Shown in pieces: positions 10,698 to 21,965 of a stretch of 64,000 nt of DNA. Made by a program: the position numbers and the translations under genes. The DNA is from Eumeta japonica (lineage: Eukaryota > Arthropoda > Insecta > Lepidoptera > Psychidae), in assembly GCA_005406025.1 (NCBI GenBank), contig BGZK01001254.1, positions 117,060 to 181,059 of the forward strand. Reading direction: 5' to 3'. Below the pieces are notes generated by a model that made no database searches, was not told the origin of the DNA, and saw only the letters and a program-made list of their open reading frames with translations. Each line of letters begins with the position of its first letter. Position 1 is the stretch's first letter.

Positions 10698-11211
10698 TTT
10701 TGACGTGACAACGTCTTATAAATTGGTTTGCCGGGTGACACTTCAAGAAACTGCGTTACGCTCCGCTCACGTTATGCGCTCACAATGAGAGCGAGTGAGA
10801 GGCACGCGTCCCTTCCACTCGGCATGGTTAGCCCGCCTAAGAGCAGAGAGAGACAGACATAAAAGTGAAAGGCACGCGTCCCTTCCACTCGAGCACAGTT
10901 AGCCCGCCTAAGAGCGAGAGAGACAGAGACGCAAATGTATTGCAAGTTATTGTATGTATATTTGTATATAAATACGTATGTATGTGTAAAGGTAAAATAA
11001 AATTTTGTTAATATGAAATTCAGTGCGAGATTCTTTGTATAAATTAATGTTTTAAATATAATTCTTTGTATAAATAAATGTTTTAAATTGTTACTATTAT
11101 TTCATCCTTCTTCCTACTATACGAATGAATATTCACATTAAAATGATTTTACCACTCAAAGTCGTTGTCACGTAAAACTTTCGCCCGTATACCGACTTTA
11201 CAGGCAACCAA
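10698..11211. repeat. Interspersed repeat, copy 2 (TGACGTGACAACGTCTTA family)
   Basis: Starts TTTTTGACGTGACAACGTC and ends CAGGCAACCAA like copy 1 at 2692-3152, same orientation. Its 5-prime half has an internal tandem duplication of about 66 bases, each unit holding GGCACGCGTCCCTTCCACTC and TTAGCCCGCCTAAGAGC. The last 280 bases are nearly identical to copy 1, including two closely spaced copies of TTCTTTGTATAAATNAATG. High similarity points to recent spread of a non-autonomous element or a local duplication. The class is unknown to me. Confidence 0.7.
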
Positions 11212-11439
11212 TTTTTTACTTATTTTATTAATTCTAATTGTTAGTATTGCGTATCTTTTTTTGGATTTATGGCCTTAACAATTTTATATGATACTTAATG
11301 TACTTTTTATAAAGTACATTGTATTTCATTAGAAAAAATCATTAAGTAGTATACAGAATATTTTTACAAAAAAAAAAACACTTTTCGTCGCATGCAAATC
11401 ATAAATTAATTGTCACATGTGCATAAGTATCACAGGTCG

Positions 11440-11760
11440 TTCGCAAATAAAATACGTTTTAAGAATGCTATCAGATTGGAAGTGTACGCGGTCAGTCGGA
11501 GGCGGCGCGTCGACTCGAATGCGATCCGCACCGCGATCGCGGCGCTCGGCGCTCGAAAGCGTATCGCCTACACGAATTCAGGAAAGGGAGGCGGTAAGGT
11601 CGCGTTACGCCGTTTGAAACGGAGACGCGAGGCGCCTGGAGACCAACAAATTAACTCCGGCTGGGGGAGCGGCGGCGATGCCCGCCCCGGCCGCGCCGCG
11701 GAGAGGGGACGATAACGTCTCGCCGCTGAAGGGAAAACCTGAATATTTTCAAGAAATTAC
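11440..11760. promoter_or_regulatory. GC-rich island, candidate regulatory element
   Basis: Contains ACCGCGATCGCGGCGC and GCCCGCCCCGGCCGCGCC. Two overlapping plus-strand frames (11410-11715 and 11417-11617) are open here, both Arg/Ala/Gly-rich and without domain. Regulatory role is inferred from composition. Confidence 0.3.
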
Positions 11761-13190
11761 GTAACCGAATTCGTAGAACAAAGTCCGCGCGAAGTACCAA
11801 AGAAACGGTATTGGTTTATTCGTAGCTGCGCCGTGGAAAATTAAGTTCTTAAAACGAAAACTTTACTGGCGAAAAGAGTTAAATAAGCTTTTTATTTTAG
11901 CTTATCTTAATGGCGAATTAGGAGGTAGTAGTACTCCCTCGCGGAGCTTTTCTGCAGACGAGTCTAAAAAACCTATGTTATGTTCGAACTACTTTAGCAA
12001 CTATAAATTCAAGCACTAGTCACTAATTATGACATCTTTTTTTGTTTAAGTACTATAATGAACGGTTTGTTATAGAAATAGCATATACATACTATATATT
12101 TAGAAATGAGGCAATCGTACGTAGCAATAAGTTTACATATAAAAAACTTTTAAGAGCTTTTACTTATTCGTCAAATGCATTTATTCCATTTGTGGAGAAA
12201 TGCAAATTGGATTTGTCCTACTTACCGATATTTCATGAAACGAAAAATTTCTACACTTAAATAAATTCGAAAATGTTACAGTAGTCCTTGTTGTACCTTC
12301 TACTACCCACCTAGACTTGATGCAACATGCGTGTTGGTCTTCAAACGAAGGAACTCTTTAAGGTTAATAGCATCCGTTTGAAACCTTGTTATTAACGCTC
12401 AGATTAGTCAGAAAACAATTTTAACAACGAATATAAGCCGTCAGCAAAATTATGCTAGAGCATTTGCTCATAAAAATAACCTTTTATGGCCACCTCACAT
12501 TAGGCAATCAAATTGTTGACAGTATCGATCCGAAATATTGTCTATGCCATAAGAACTACGAGTATGAATCAGAGCCAGAATGCGGAAATGGTTTTAGCGC
12601 AATATAATGTTTGGGACATTAAAACGAATACTATCTAAGTAGTTATTAAAATAATCTTCAAAGTAAATTTACTAAATAATAAGCTATAGTTAAAACTCAT
12701 ATAAATGAAAAAAATTAAATTTGCGGTTGGGGGACCTCCGTCAAAAATGAAGTTTTTAGTAGGGAATAAAATCGATGAGTTTAATTTGATATTTCAGGAA
12801 AAATATTAATTTAATTTAAAATTAGATATAAATTAGTGAATTATAAATTATATAAAAAGATACCAAATTTCAAGAGAGACAGAGAAAGAAAGTCACTCCA
12901 ATAGATCATCATTCAACATACAAAGCAGAATATGTTAAATTATGTTAATTCATACTGATGGTTAGTAAGTCTTGTTGTGAAATTACAATGTAAAAGGTCA
13001 CATTTGCGATTATCTTACGACAAGACTTTTTTGAAACCACCTGTGTAAACTAAATAGATTTCATTGCATTGGTACTATTACGAAAATAATTATTTCACAG
13101 TTTTCATTGATTTCTTGTTCGGTTTAAACTTTACTTTTTATTGGATTAAATACAACATATATGCATAAGCGTTTTGTCATATTAAGGCAA
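11761..13190. other. AT-rich non-coding stretch
   Basis: No supported gene or known repeat. A short frame at 12042-12260 has no recognisable motif and lies in AT-rich DNA. Confidence 0.5.
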
Positions 13191-13223
13191 TACTGTGTAT
13201 TCACTATATTCAATTATAACTAT

Positions 13224-13252
13224 AGCAGTTGAATACACTATATTCAACTGCT
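13224..13252. repeat. Perfect 12-base inverted repeat
   Basis: AGCAGTTGAATA at 13224-13235 and TATTCAACTGCT at 13241-13252 surround CACTA. A preceding partial direct copy, TATTCACTATATTCAATTATA, starts near 13199. This is a small hairpin or remnant of short inverted duplications; no function can be assigned. Confidence 0.7.
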
Positions 13253-14188
13253 GTCAACTATAATTTCGAATCAATGCATTATAATATTTTTATGTAGTTA
13301 AAAATAAAAGACAATCGGTTTATTCGAATCTGTCGTTTTTGTAATTATTTAATTAGATGGTTTAATTATATTTTTTTTAAAGAAAAAAAAATCTAGGTAT
13401 AGGAAAGTTATTATTTGCATCTAATTTGGAATCTGCAGGATTTAGGAACTTCAAAACCTTAAGACTGATTGAATTTCATATAGTCACCATTCAGTGTATA
13501 GCAAGTAATTTATAATGACTATTGTTCTTTAGGCGAACGATTGTGTTGGATGCAGAGCCATGTTTTTGAACTGAACCTTCAAAAAACATCTAACTTTTAC
13601 AGTTCGGATACAATATAAGACAAAGTATAATTTAAAAAATTACATTTTAGCTGTTTTGACGAAAATAGACTATTTTGATAAGATTATTTTTAGAGTCTAC
13701 AAAATAATAACCAAGAATACCGGTCCAGGGAGAATATTCTCCGGTATTGACCACATCAATCACTTTCTTTTGTACCTATTTGCACAGAAATTGGTAGAAA
13801 ATAGTAGTACTAAAAATAAACCGATCAATTATATTTAGAAAGGCATTAATATTTCAGACGGGGGACGTTTGTAGATACACGTTGAAATCACGGAATTACG
13901 TTAAGATACGAAATCGTCAATGATACAAGTTCATTTGTCTATTGTGTGACTGTCAAATATTTTTTTTTTCATTTTTGACATCAGTATATTTTCGTTCAGT
14001 CGAGACTCGAGATCGATATCATAATGCGTTGTGGTCATCTTTACTTCTTATTTTAAGCGTCTGTCTCCTTTTATTGTGTTGTACTTTCGACGATTTCAGC
14101 CCCTATTATGAGTTATAGTACCATAAGTGTACTTAACAATTTTCGATTATTGTTCCATACGCATGACACACACAATGAATTGTATCAC
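13253..14188. other. AT-rich non-coding stretch
   Basis: No gene or RNA seen. The word TAGGAACTTCA near 13443 resembles the start of the insect microRNA miR-276 but there is no hairpin around it. Confidence 0.5.
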
Positions 14189-14470
14189 CGATCATAAGTT
14201 AACACTGCAGTGTGTACGTAATATGGTTGGAGGAAGGTATGCAGCAAATCCTCTGTCGCCAATTATTCACACTAATCTTCAACTTTAAGCGCTCCCACGC
14301 TACAGATTCGCCGGCGAGAAGTGCTCTTTCGTCGGCTCGGGCCGGCCCGTGACGCCTCAGCGCCTGCGCCGCGTCATACGAAGGATTCGCGAGGTGGGGA
14401 ATAGGAGTATGTAACGTTTTTTTATTAATTGGTTGTGACATGCGTTTAAACGCATCCAATTAATAAATTT
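14189..14470. promoter_or_regulatory. GC-rich island, candidate regulatory element
   Basis: CG-rich unique sequence (CGGCTCGGGCCGGCCCGTGA near 14335) with flanking homeobox-type words CCAATTATTC and TTTTTATTAATTGG. A minus-strand frame of 86 codons across it has no recognised domain. Confidence 0.3.
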
Positions 14471-15340
14471 ATGCCAATGCCATGACAGGATTGGTTAGAA
14501 GGTCAAACGGATTCTTATGTCCAAAGGGCCCAATTGACCTGTCTGGACGTATTCGCGAGTACGGGGAATTGAAGTAGTAAAAAACAAGCCAAGAGCGAAT
14601 CCAACTCGCTTGCAGATGGTTCCGTACACTAACTTATCGTAATACTCTGCAAAATCGAGTAACAAAATTTGAATTTTTGTTTATATTTTCGGGTAAACTA
14701 TAAGCGAGGCTCAATATTTCCTATTTCTTTTTTTTTTAACTCAGTCGTCTTGGAGTTAAGGAGGAATGCTCGATTTCTATACATTTTCTTATAGTAACAA
14801 CATAAATTTTAAAATTATTAAAAAATGCCTCTATTTCTCATAGAAGTTTTTGTTTCATTTTTGATATGTCGTAAGATGCACTAAACCAAAGTTATTTCTC
14901 TAATTTTGTAACTGCCTCACAATTAATCTACAAAGTCAGAAATTGTTTAGTTACGCCATAAGTTAGTACCGAATCGCATTTTTTTTTCTATTAGATTTAG
15001 AAAAAATATGACAAGCAGACAGATACGAAAATTATAAACTATATTAATTATTTATATTGATTTTTTATTTATTATATATTAATTATTTATTAATTAACTA
15101 AATTATAAATTATATGAATTCCAGCTCTAAAACTTATATAATATGTCGGAGTAGTTAATTCTGAAGAAAATTTAAATGGACAAAATTAAATATAAAGAGA
15201 CGGTAATAAATTTAAACACAGATTTGTCGGAATAATTATTGATAGGCAATTTACTTCTGCCGTCCTCTAATAAGTACTTCAAGAAGGATGTATGAAAATA
15301 TATCTTATGTTACGTAAATATAAAAGAACAAGATATTATA
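14471..15340. other. AT-rich non-coding stretch
   Basis: No gene. 15040-15120 is nearly pure A and T. Confidence 0.55.
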
Positions 15341-15640
15341 CTGTTATCGGTACATCAGACGCCACGTCGCGGCGGTCCAATGCAAAAAGTAAGCAAGAAG
15401 AAATCTGCCAATAGCAAAGCTTTAAGCCCGGGTATAAAATTAAATGGGTAGAAGGCGTTTTTGCGAGTTTATCGAGCGTTCCACATCGGGCCAGCGACCG
15501 GTTGCGAAGGTTATGTATGGCAGCGCTGCCCGCCCGTCCTCGCGCGGCCGAGTGACCTGCCGCTGCGCCGCCCGCGCGACACCGACATCCTGACGTCGCA
15601 CTCAGTAACGTTCATTAAAGATCGTACAAACTACGAGTGC
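15341..15640. promoter_or_regulatory. GC-rich island, candidate regulatory element
   Basis: Includes CGCCACGTCGCGGCGG, GGGCCAGCGACCGGTTGC and TCCTGACGTCGCACTCAG, the last with a CRE-like TGACGTCG word. The plus-strand frame at 15461-15679 ends in low-complexity sequence and is not supported. Confidence 0.3.
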
Positions 15641-15940
15641 AGTAAACTTTTGTATAAAGATAAAAATAAAAAATTATGACGTAATTTACTGTCAAAACAG
15701 TTTATGGTGATGGGTTCGAAGGATTTGCAAAAGATGTAATTGCAAATAAAACATCAATTGATTGAGATACGAAATTGTTTGTTGCATAAACATGTATATG
15801 AAAAATCCATTTCAATCATGTTTTGATTCATAGAACAATTGAATAACTGCTAAGCTGCGAACCTGAACTAGGATTTAGTAGCAAAGTAGTTATTTTTCTG
15901 GTGGTGTCCACGTCTATAATACGACGCAATCACTAGACGA
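15641..15940. other. Non-coding stretch
   Basis: No gene or repeat recognised. Confidence 0.5.
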
Positions 15941-16115
15941 CAGATACATATTAACACGCAGAGGGCTCGGCCGTGAGCGCTCGCGCTTTTAATGCGAATT
16001 TATCGACTCAAATTAATCGTGAAGTAGAGAGCGGCCCGAGGAAACTTGCGTGAAACGCGATAAAAGGCCTCCATTCCCGTGAACAGGAATTCGCAGCCCG
16101 TTTGTGTAGGCATTC
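15941..16115. promoter_or_regulatory. GC-richer island, candidate regulatory element
   Basis: Unique sequence containing GAGCGCTCGCGCTTTTAATG, AAATTAATCG (homeobox-type) and GATAAAAGGCC. Composition resembles the neighbouring island at 15341-15640. Confidence 0.3.
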
Positions 16116-17216
16116 GACAGCGATGCGATATGATCTATCAAAGACGTTCTACGATGAAAATGTTTGTTTTGGGGACCTTTACACATGTGTAGAGAATAGA
16201 AAAAAGTGAGATGGACTTATCTGGTTTAGTTTGATTTTGGGTATATGTGAAAACTTTCATATGTATATATGGAAGTTTAATATTTTGATTATACGATCAA
16301 CATAAATTCAATATTCATATAATGAAGAAGGAACACACCAGTAGAAGTTTAAGATTCTCTGCGTATTTACAAAAAATGGGTGCAGCACAATTTTTCTAAT
16401 GTACTTCAGTATTCCCTTCATATGTAGAATTGTCAATATTTCATAGTTTCTATGTCCAGAATATACAGTTTTTATGTTCATGTTTTGAATTCTTATAGAA
16501 TCAGACTTACGTTTGTTTGTCTGCAGCTTAACAGCTAACAGCTAAACAGCTTAAGTTTCCGAATCTCCTAGACGAAAAAAATTTGTAAGTTGGTACACAA
16601 TATTCAAAGAGATAAGCAACCTAATCACAAATGTATAGCGCACATTAGCAAATTTCTATTTGGGAGGTTAATTCTAGGTGTGAATTAAAAATTTTTTGGT
16701 CAAATAGATCGTATGACAAATTAAATACTTCTGTGAAATGAAATTCTCCGTAATTTTCCTGTTTGAGTTCTACTCCATCGCGTGTGCATACTTGACAATT
16801 TTAGATTCTCTTTCGAGTTAAGTAATTTAAAGTCATGAGTATTGGATAAAGGCCTGTACCAAAACGTAAAAATAGAAACAGTTTAGCATCATCTTAGTTC
16901 AAATGTCATTTAGTTCATCTATCAGACTGAATGTTACAGTGCTATTTAAATATTAATATAAAATTAAAATTCTATACAAATAGGTAGTTATTATAATTAT
17001 ATGGTCCAATGTTTTCTAAGTCTAAACACTTTAAAGTACGTTTTCATATCCGATATCATAATTTTAATATTAAAACTGAAATACTGTAAGGCTCGACTAT
17101 GGAAAATTCTGTTAGTGTTATTTACATATGCATTTAAAAAAAACAACAGGCTTCGAATATTATACAACATTTATATTTTTAGATCTTCATTTAGGTATCA
17201 TTAAGATTGACATAGT
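16116..17216. other. AT-rich non-coding stretch
   Basis: No supported gene. 16525-16555 holds several AACAGCT words in tandem. The stretch around 16500-16620 looks like a decayed dispersed repeat. Confidence 0.45.
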
Positions 17217-17935
17217 TGACCTTATAGGTTTTGTCGCGACTTCACCCGCATAGATCAAATCAAATTAAAAAATGTTCATTTCGTAGGTAATATAAATTAC
17301 ACTTGAAATGCGTCATAAACTGTTTTCCACATTAACATTACCACCCATTCCAAATGCGTATTTGCAGATTTTCGTATATGTATTGAGATGTTAAAGTTAA
17401 AATACTAATCTACTTAAATTTTTCTCTGAGAGATGTCATTACTCTCAAATCATAAACAGCACGAATAGCTCGCTGCTGCAGCACAAAAAATGGGTTAACA
17501 TCGGCTGCGTGACCCCATCACAAAATTCCATAGGTTATGAGACTATGAAAAAAACTGAAATAAATTAGTCTCGCGGCGCTTTGATCTGTAAGTCGCCGAA
17601 TTCTTTTCACTGCATATGCTGCAGAACTAAGACTATTCACCAATCTGGTAATATAAGAATTCCAACGCAATTCAGCATCTAAAATGAGACCAAGGAATAA
17701 GGTCATGTCCACAACATCCAGTATCTCGTTCCTGACCATTATTATTACGTTTTCGTTGACCGGTTTAGCACTAGTCAAGGAAAATTGAATAAGTTTGGTT
17801 TTCCTCTCATTGATAAGAAGATTATTAATACTAAACCACTCAATTACTTCAGATATGGTACTGCTTACTTCGTCAAAAGCTGGTTGACGAATAGAAAATA
17901 TTGTTCGAGATTTCATCATCATCATCGCTCAACCT
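17217..17935 (-). mobile_element. Dead jockey-type LINE, copy 1, with an adjoining repeat head
   Basis: Read on the minus strand, a reverse transcriptase fragment is followed by a 3-prime tail GCATTTGGAATGGGTGG, TATTACCTACGAAATGAAC and AATTTGATTTGAT. The tail matches the copy at 26995-27530 closely. Compared with that copy, this one lacks the stretch between YIYENL and the 3-prime tail, an internal deletion. At 17217-17255, just beyond the tail, lies TTTTGTCGCGACTTCACCCGC, the head of another dispersed repeat. Confidence 0.85.
17270..17930 (-). pseudogene. Reverse transcriptase fragment of jockey-type LINE
   Basis: An open segment at 17518-17925 contains, in order, a remnant next to the expected YADD box, VIEWFSINNLLINERKTK (matching the WFxxNKLxLNxxKT block), FLGLILDAELRWNSYI (FLGxxxDxxLxW) and ARLIYFSFFHSLITYGIL (YFAYFHSxxxYGIxLWG). 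The frame continues past a stop as WGHAADVNPFFVLQQRAIRA, then LREKFK, another stop and LTSQYIYENL. These are C-terminal polymerase and thumb blocks of jockey and CR1-like LINEs. Two stops, loss of the N-terminal three quarters and the deletion make it inactive. Confidence 0.9.
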
Positions 17936-18030
17936 TCAGCCAGTCGCAAAGATTTCTATATTTATTAAAATCTAAGCCTGATACTATACCCATTACCGAT
18001 AAAGATCTTTATCCCATTCTTGGTTTCAAT
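17936..18030. other. Short spacer of repeat debris
   Basis: Sequence between the LINE fragment and the tandem units. The word GATAAAGATCTTTATC is an AGATCT-centred palindrome. No gene. Confidence 0.4.
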
Positions 18031-18310
18031 GTATCAAACTTTGTTAAAATTGGTCAATCCATTATTTAGTTTCAAGAACATGTACAGAAACACAGGCAGA
18101 TAAATAAACAAATTATATTTTAAGTAATACTGAGTTTTATCAGTGTGCAAAATTTCATAAAAATTGGTTACACTAATATGGTGATAAAAAGATATACAGA
18201 AAAATAGACAGAGGCGGCAGGCAGATAATATTACATGATTATTTAGTAGTACACCAAATTTTATTAAAGCCGGTTTAATCATGTTCAGTTATAAGAAAAT
18301 ATAGAAAACA
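18031..18310 (+). repeat. Three diverged tandem units, period about 108 bases
   Basis: Starts at about 18031 (GTATCAAACTTTGTTAAAATT), 18143 (GTGTGCAAAATTTCATAAAAA) and 18249 (GTACACCAAATTTTATTAAAG). Each is followed by a GGT-containing word and a run of ACAGAxA or AGACAGAGGC words. The motif CAAATTTCATTAAAATCGGTT recalls the 3-prime part of common lepidopteran repeats. The three-fold tandem arrangement is visible directly; its origin is not. Confidence 0.6.
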
Positions 18311-18469
18311 CGTACTTTACCAAATAAAAAAAATAGACTACATCCTCAATGTTCAGCGCATTAGCTATGGAAACGTAACAGAAAGACGAAACACAGTGTA
18401 ACTTTCATATTTAAGATGCTAGTACGGATGTCACTGACAATATTAAGTAATGTGATGCAACAGCGAGAG
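18311..18469. other. Non-coding spacer
   Basis: Nothing recognised. Confidence 0.5.
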
Positions 18470-18705
18470 GGACAGGTGTAACTGGTGTGGGCGTCCGTTC
18501 CGGGCCCCTATAAAGCCTTGCTTTACGCGAACGTATAATATTGCGCCTGTAGGCACACCTGCGTAGTTGAGGGAAACTTTTAGCCGCGCATAAGGAGCGA
18601 CCCGACAACTTGGTCCGCACCAGAGGCAACAATCTCGGAAAACTTGCGGTGATTGTCGGGCGGCCTCATGTTTAACTGCCAATAAGCGGATTTGCCGCAT
18701 GTTCA
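18470..18705. promoter_or_regulatory. GC-richer island, candidate regulatory element
   Basis: Unique sequence with GGGCCCCTATAAAGCC (a TATAAAG word at 18509 without a good initiator downstream), TTTTAGCCGCGCATAAGG and CTGCCAATAAGCGG. Two overlapping minus-strand frames are open and have no domain. Confidence 0.3.
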
Positions 18706-19199
18706 GTGTATCTCTTTAGAATGGATAACACAGTATAGTAACAAACACACAGCATAGTATTGCAAAGTTTGCCTGTTTAGCCGTCTGTTTATTCCCTTTA
18801 AATACGACAAGGTCTAAACGTGTTTTAATGTTATTTTCAATGACATATTATTTCAAGTTTAGAACTTGACTAGGTTGTAACGAAAAGCCATGTTTTTAAT
18901 AAATAGAAAGAAGGTTTTAGGACACAAATTTCGAAGCATTGATAATTTACATTAAAGGATTTCAAAAAAAGTATTAATCTGTAATCTTGATGGACATACA
19001 ATTTAGTAAATCATGCAAAAAAAAAACATAAATGAATAAATATAATTCAACAAAGATCGGGAATTATCATATTAAACCGACATCATTTATGGAGTGTGGT
19101 TGCAGTAGAGTGAAATGATATTTTCAAACTCAATGTTATATAGACTACCAACGGAAATACCTTACTTTGAACTTAATACAATTCTTAAATATCAGCTTT
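18706..19199. other. AT-rich non-coding stretch
   Basis: No gene or repeat recognised. Confidence 0.55.
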
Positions 19200-19370
19200 C
19201 TTCAAAAGGAAAAGCCAGTGATTCGAAGCCGCTTACAAGGAGCTTCGAGTACGGAGACTGCATAATACATCGCTGGGAATGCACCGCAGTTTGATCCCTC
19301 ACCAGACAAAGTAAGTGCGAATATTCCCGAAGTTGCCCGATCTAAGTACTATTTTCAGGTAGAGCGCATG
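19200..19370 (+). repeat. Possible tRNA-derived SINE relic
   Basis: GTGATTCGAAGCCGCTTAC and, about 85 bases on, CCGCAGTTTGATCCCTCACC, the latter resembling a polymerase III B box (GGTTCGATCCC). No clean A box or tRNA fold. Weak call. Confidence 0.3.
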
Positions 19371-20039
19371 CATGTTACAATTGAGTGATAGGAATTCATG
19401 TTTAGTAAGCGAAACATTTTTCTAATGTATTAACAAAAATATTCTTAAGCACATCTTGATAGAATTTTCCCTTTTCTAAAGAATAATTTAAAATAAACTG
19501 GAGTTAATAAATTTACCTTGGAGCTAAAATTTAGAGTTAGCGACAAAACGGTGTTTCAATACATCTAAAATAATATATTGACAATGAACTGATTGTTATT
19601 TATTTTTTAATATTATCAATAAAAAGGGAGATAAAAATTGCAATAAGAAGCAAAATCGAAATAGATATCCACATACCGAAAATGGGATCGATGAAGAAAT
19701 CAAAATTTGAATTGGTTTTAAAATTAGGAGGGAAATGGGAATCAGTATTAAACCCACGATCAAGATCAGATCAAGTCAATTTCAAAATATCTATTGAAAT
19801 AAGACTCAAGACGGAAACCAAAAGGTCGAAATTATAATAGACACGAACATATCTTGTTGGATTTGTTAAGGTTAAAAGTATTTGAAACTTGTTTTAATAT
19901 ATATATACATAATACTATCAACAGTACGTTCAACACAAAGTACGACATACATATATACGGATAGAGACGTAGTAGTTGTCTAGTATGCAAAAAAAATACA
20001 GGCATGAAAACGATCACCCTTCATTGGCGAATGATAGTT
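19371..20039. other. AT-rich stretch with purine-rich degenerate array
   Basis: 19640-19820 is a purine-rich string of loose repeats (CGAAATAGATATCC, AATGGGATCG, AAATGGGAATCAG, CGATCAAGATCAG), similar in style to the complement of the arrays at 1708 and 54740, without a clear head or tail. No gene. Confidence 0.45.
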
Positions 20040-20700
20040 TCCTTACATTCAGGATCGATCAGCGAAATGCGCGTATCAGTTTATAAGGCAACATGACCGG
20101 AATAATTACACTAATGCAATAGTCGAACAAAATAGCGGCGAACGCGTTCGATCGGCGTGGGGTGGGCGGTCGTTTCGCCCGAGGCCGACCTTCGGCCTCG
20201 AGGCGGAATGGTGAAATTTTGCTCCAGAGCCGCGTCCATAGGTCGTAAAGCTCTAACAGCGCGTGGATAATAAATATACGGCGCTGTTTCTGGCCCGAGA
20301 GCAGCCTAATAAAACGGGCGGCGGGCGCGCTCGGCGCCGCCGCTGCGTCGCTCACCTGGCCCGCTACGGGCTCCCGCTACGCCCTCACCGGCGCTTTTAT
20401 TATAATTTCGAGGGGCAACCCTTTTGATTTGTCCTCCGCATGACAGAACTTTGCGTATTAGTCGGCGATCATACGAAACTTCACTAATTCAAACAAACGC
20501 ACTAATCGGCCGAGGTACGTCCGGAGAACAATAATGTTACCCTCGGCACACGGGAACACGGTAAGTTTTGAACTTGTTAGACTTTGATATTGATGTACGG
20601 GAGTTAAACAAAAGTTCCTCCATCTGTGACCACCGCTAACGAACCGCGAACTAATACAATAAGTCAAGCACTTACGAGATATTGTTAGATCGGCATCCGC
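20040..20700. promoter_or_regulatory. Large GC-rich island with strong hairpin, candidate regulatory element
   Basis: Unique CG-rich block. 20173-20208 forms a hairpin: TTTCGCCCGAGGCCGA pairs with TCGGCCTCGAGGCGGAA around CCT with one bulged A at 20201, giving 16 pairs including one G-T. Downstream are TAATAAAACGGGCGGCG and GGATAATAAATATACGG, with homeobox-type AATAAA words beside CG-rich flanks. The minus-strand frames at 20059-20355 and 20458-20667 have no recognised domain. The hairpin could be a structured RNA or simply a palindromic binding region. Confidence 0.35.
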
Positions 20701-21769
20701 TGATTTATATATATCTGTAGACGTTTGAATCCGTCCGCTTACCTAATGTGGAACTATTAATACAAACGAGGAAATATAGCTAGAGGGTGATCTAACAATA
20801 AATAATCAGGTATCGCTCGACGTCTTGTCTCAGCATTGGTTACCCGTTTGAAGGCTATTCACTTTGGTTATTTAATTTATTCTACATTCTTTGAACTTTT
20901 AATACCACGTAATAGTCGTTTGCTTGCATGACCTTCGAAAGCTTTTAGATGTGAGACGAGGACACACAACGGTGATTGTGTTTCTAAAAATAAAAAAAAA
21001 ATTGACGTTGACGTAGAAACGAAAGTGCTTAATCTCGGTAACAAGTCTGATTTCAAAATACGAAGTGCGAGCCAGACTCGTTCATACGTTATATACTTTC
21101 AATTTTTTTTTAATAAGGAAACTTTAGAATGCTTAAATATATTATTTTATTATTTGATATAATTATAATTGTATAATTATATTTAGATACGTGACGAATA
21201 AAGGAAAATTCGTGTGTTATTATAGTTTTATAGTACTGATATTTACGATGATGCTGCAGAAATCAAGGTTCAGTCGCTATCTTCCAGTATAGAATTAATC
21301 GTATCGGTGTATGGAAACAGACCATTTAATTGTTTAAGTGTTTTTTCTATGTATACCAAAAACGGTTTTCCCTCCCGAAATCATGTAGTATTATAAATTA
21401 ATATTCGATACAAGCAATTGATGCGTCAATTACAGCCGTTAATTTTTTTTATATAGTTAATTCTCAATTTTGGGGTTTCACGTTGGGAATCCTTTTGTGC
21501 CAAATAATAACTTTTAAAAGACTGTATACAAATATTTATAACGTTAGTCACCCCATAAAGTTGTTCACTGTCAATAATTATATAATCGAAGCTTTTACAG
21601 ACAAAAATTGTAAAAGGAATAATAATAATGATATGTTTGAGACGTTCAATTCTGGGATGTCAGGGTACTGTACTACATTAATCGCATCGGCGCTTACGTC
21701 GTTCATTGCAAATTTGTAGATATTCAGTGAAATAGGAGATCGGCCGTCATCTCCACAGTCACAAGTCAA
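20701..21769. other. AT-rich non-coding stretch
   Basis: No gene. Short frames at 21483-21719 and 21578-21769 overlap on opposite strands and show no motif. Confidence 0.5.
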
Positions 21770-21965
21770 TCATTCCGTCGAGATAGGCTGTACAGCAGTT
21801 TTGATCGCCCGCCAGCGCAGACAACGGACTACGTGCGTTTAGTCGCGGGGGCACGCTCCACTCCGTGTGTTTTTTCTAGTCAACCGTAGACAATCACTCG
21901 GTTGATGTCCCGCTGATCGATCGTTTCGGGAATGAGAATAGAATTCGTGTTCACGTACTTTCAGT
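21770..21965. promoter_or_regulatory. GC-richer island, candidate regulatory element
   Basis: Unique sequence with TTTTGATCGCCCGCC, TCGCGGGGGCACGC and GCTGATCGATCGTTTCGGG. Function inferred from composition only. Confidence 0.28.

Noticed and set aside
13443..13453. TAGGAACTTCA, resembling the start of miR-276
   Set aside because: The match stops after 11 bases and there is no complementary arm nearby.
18509..18540. TATAAAG word as a promoter
   Set aside because: No initiator-like sequence at 25-32 bases.
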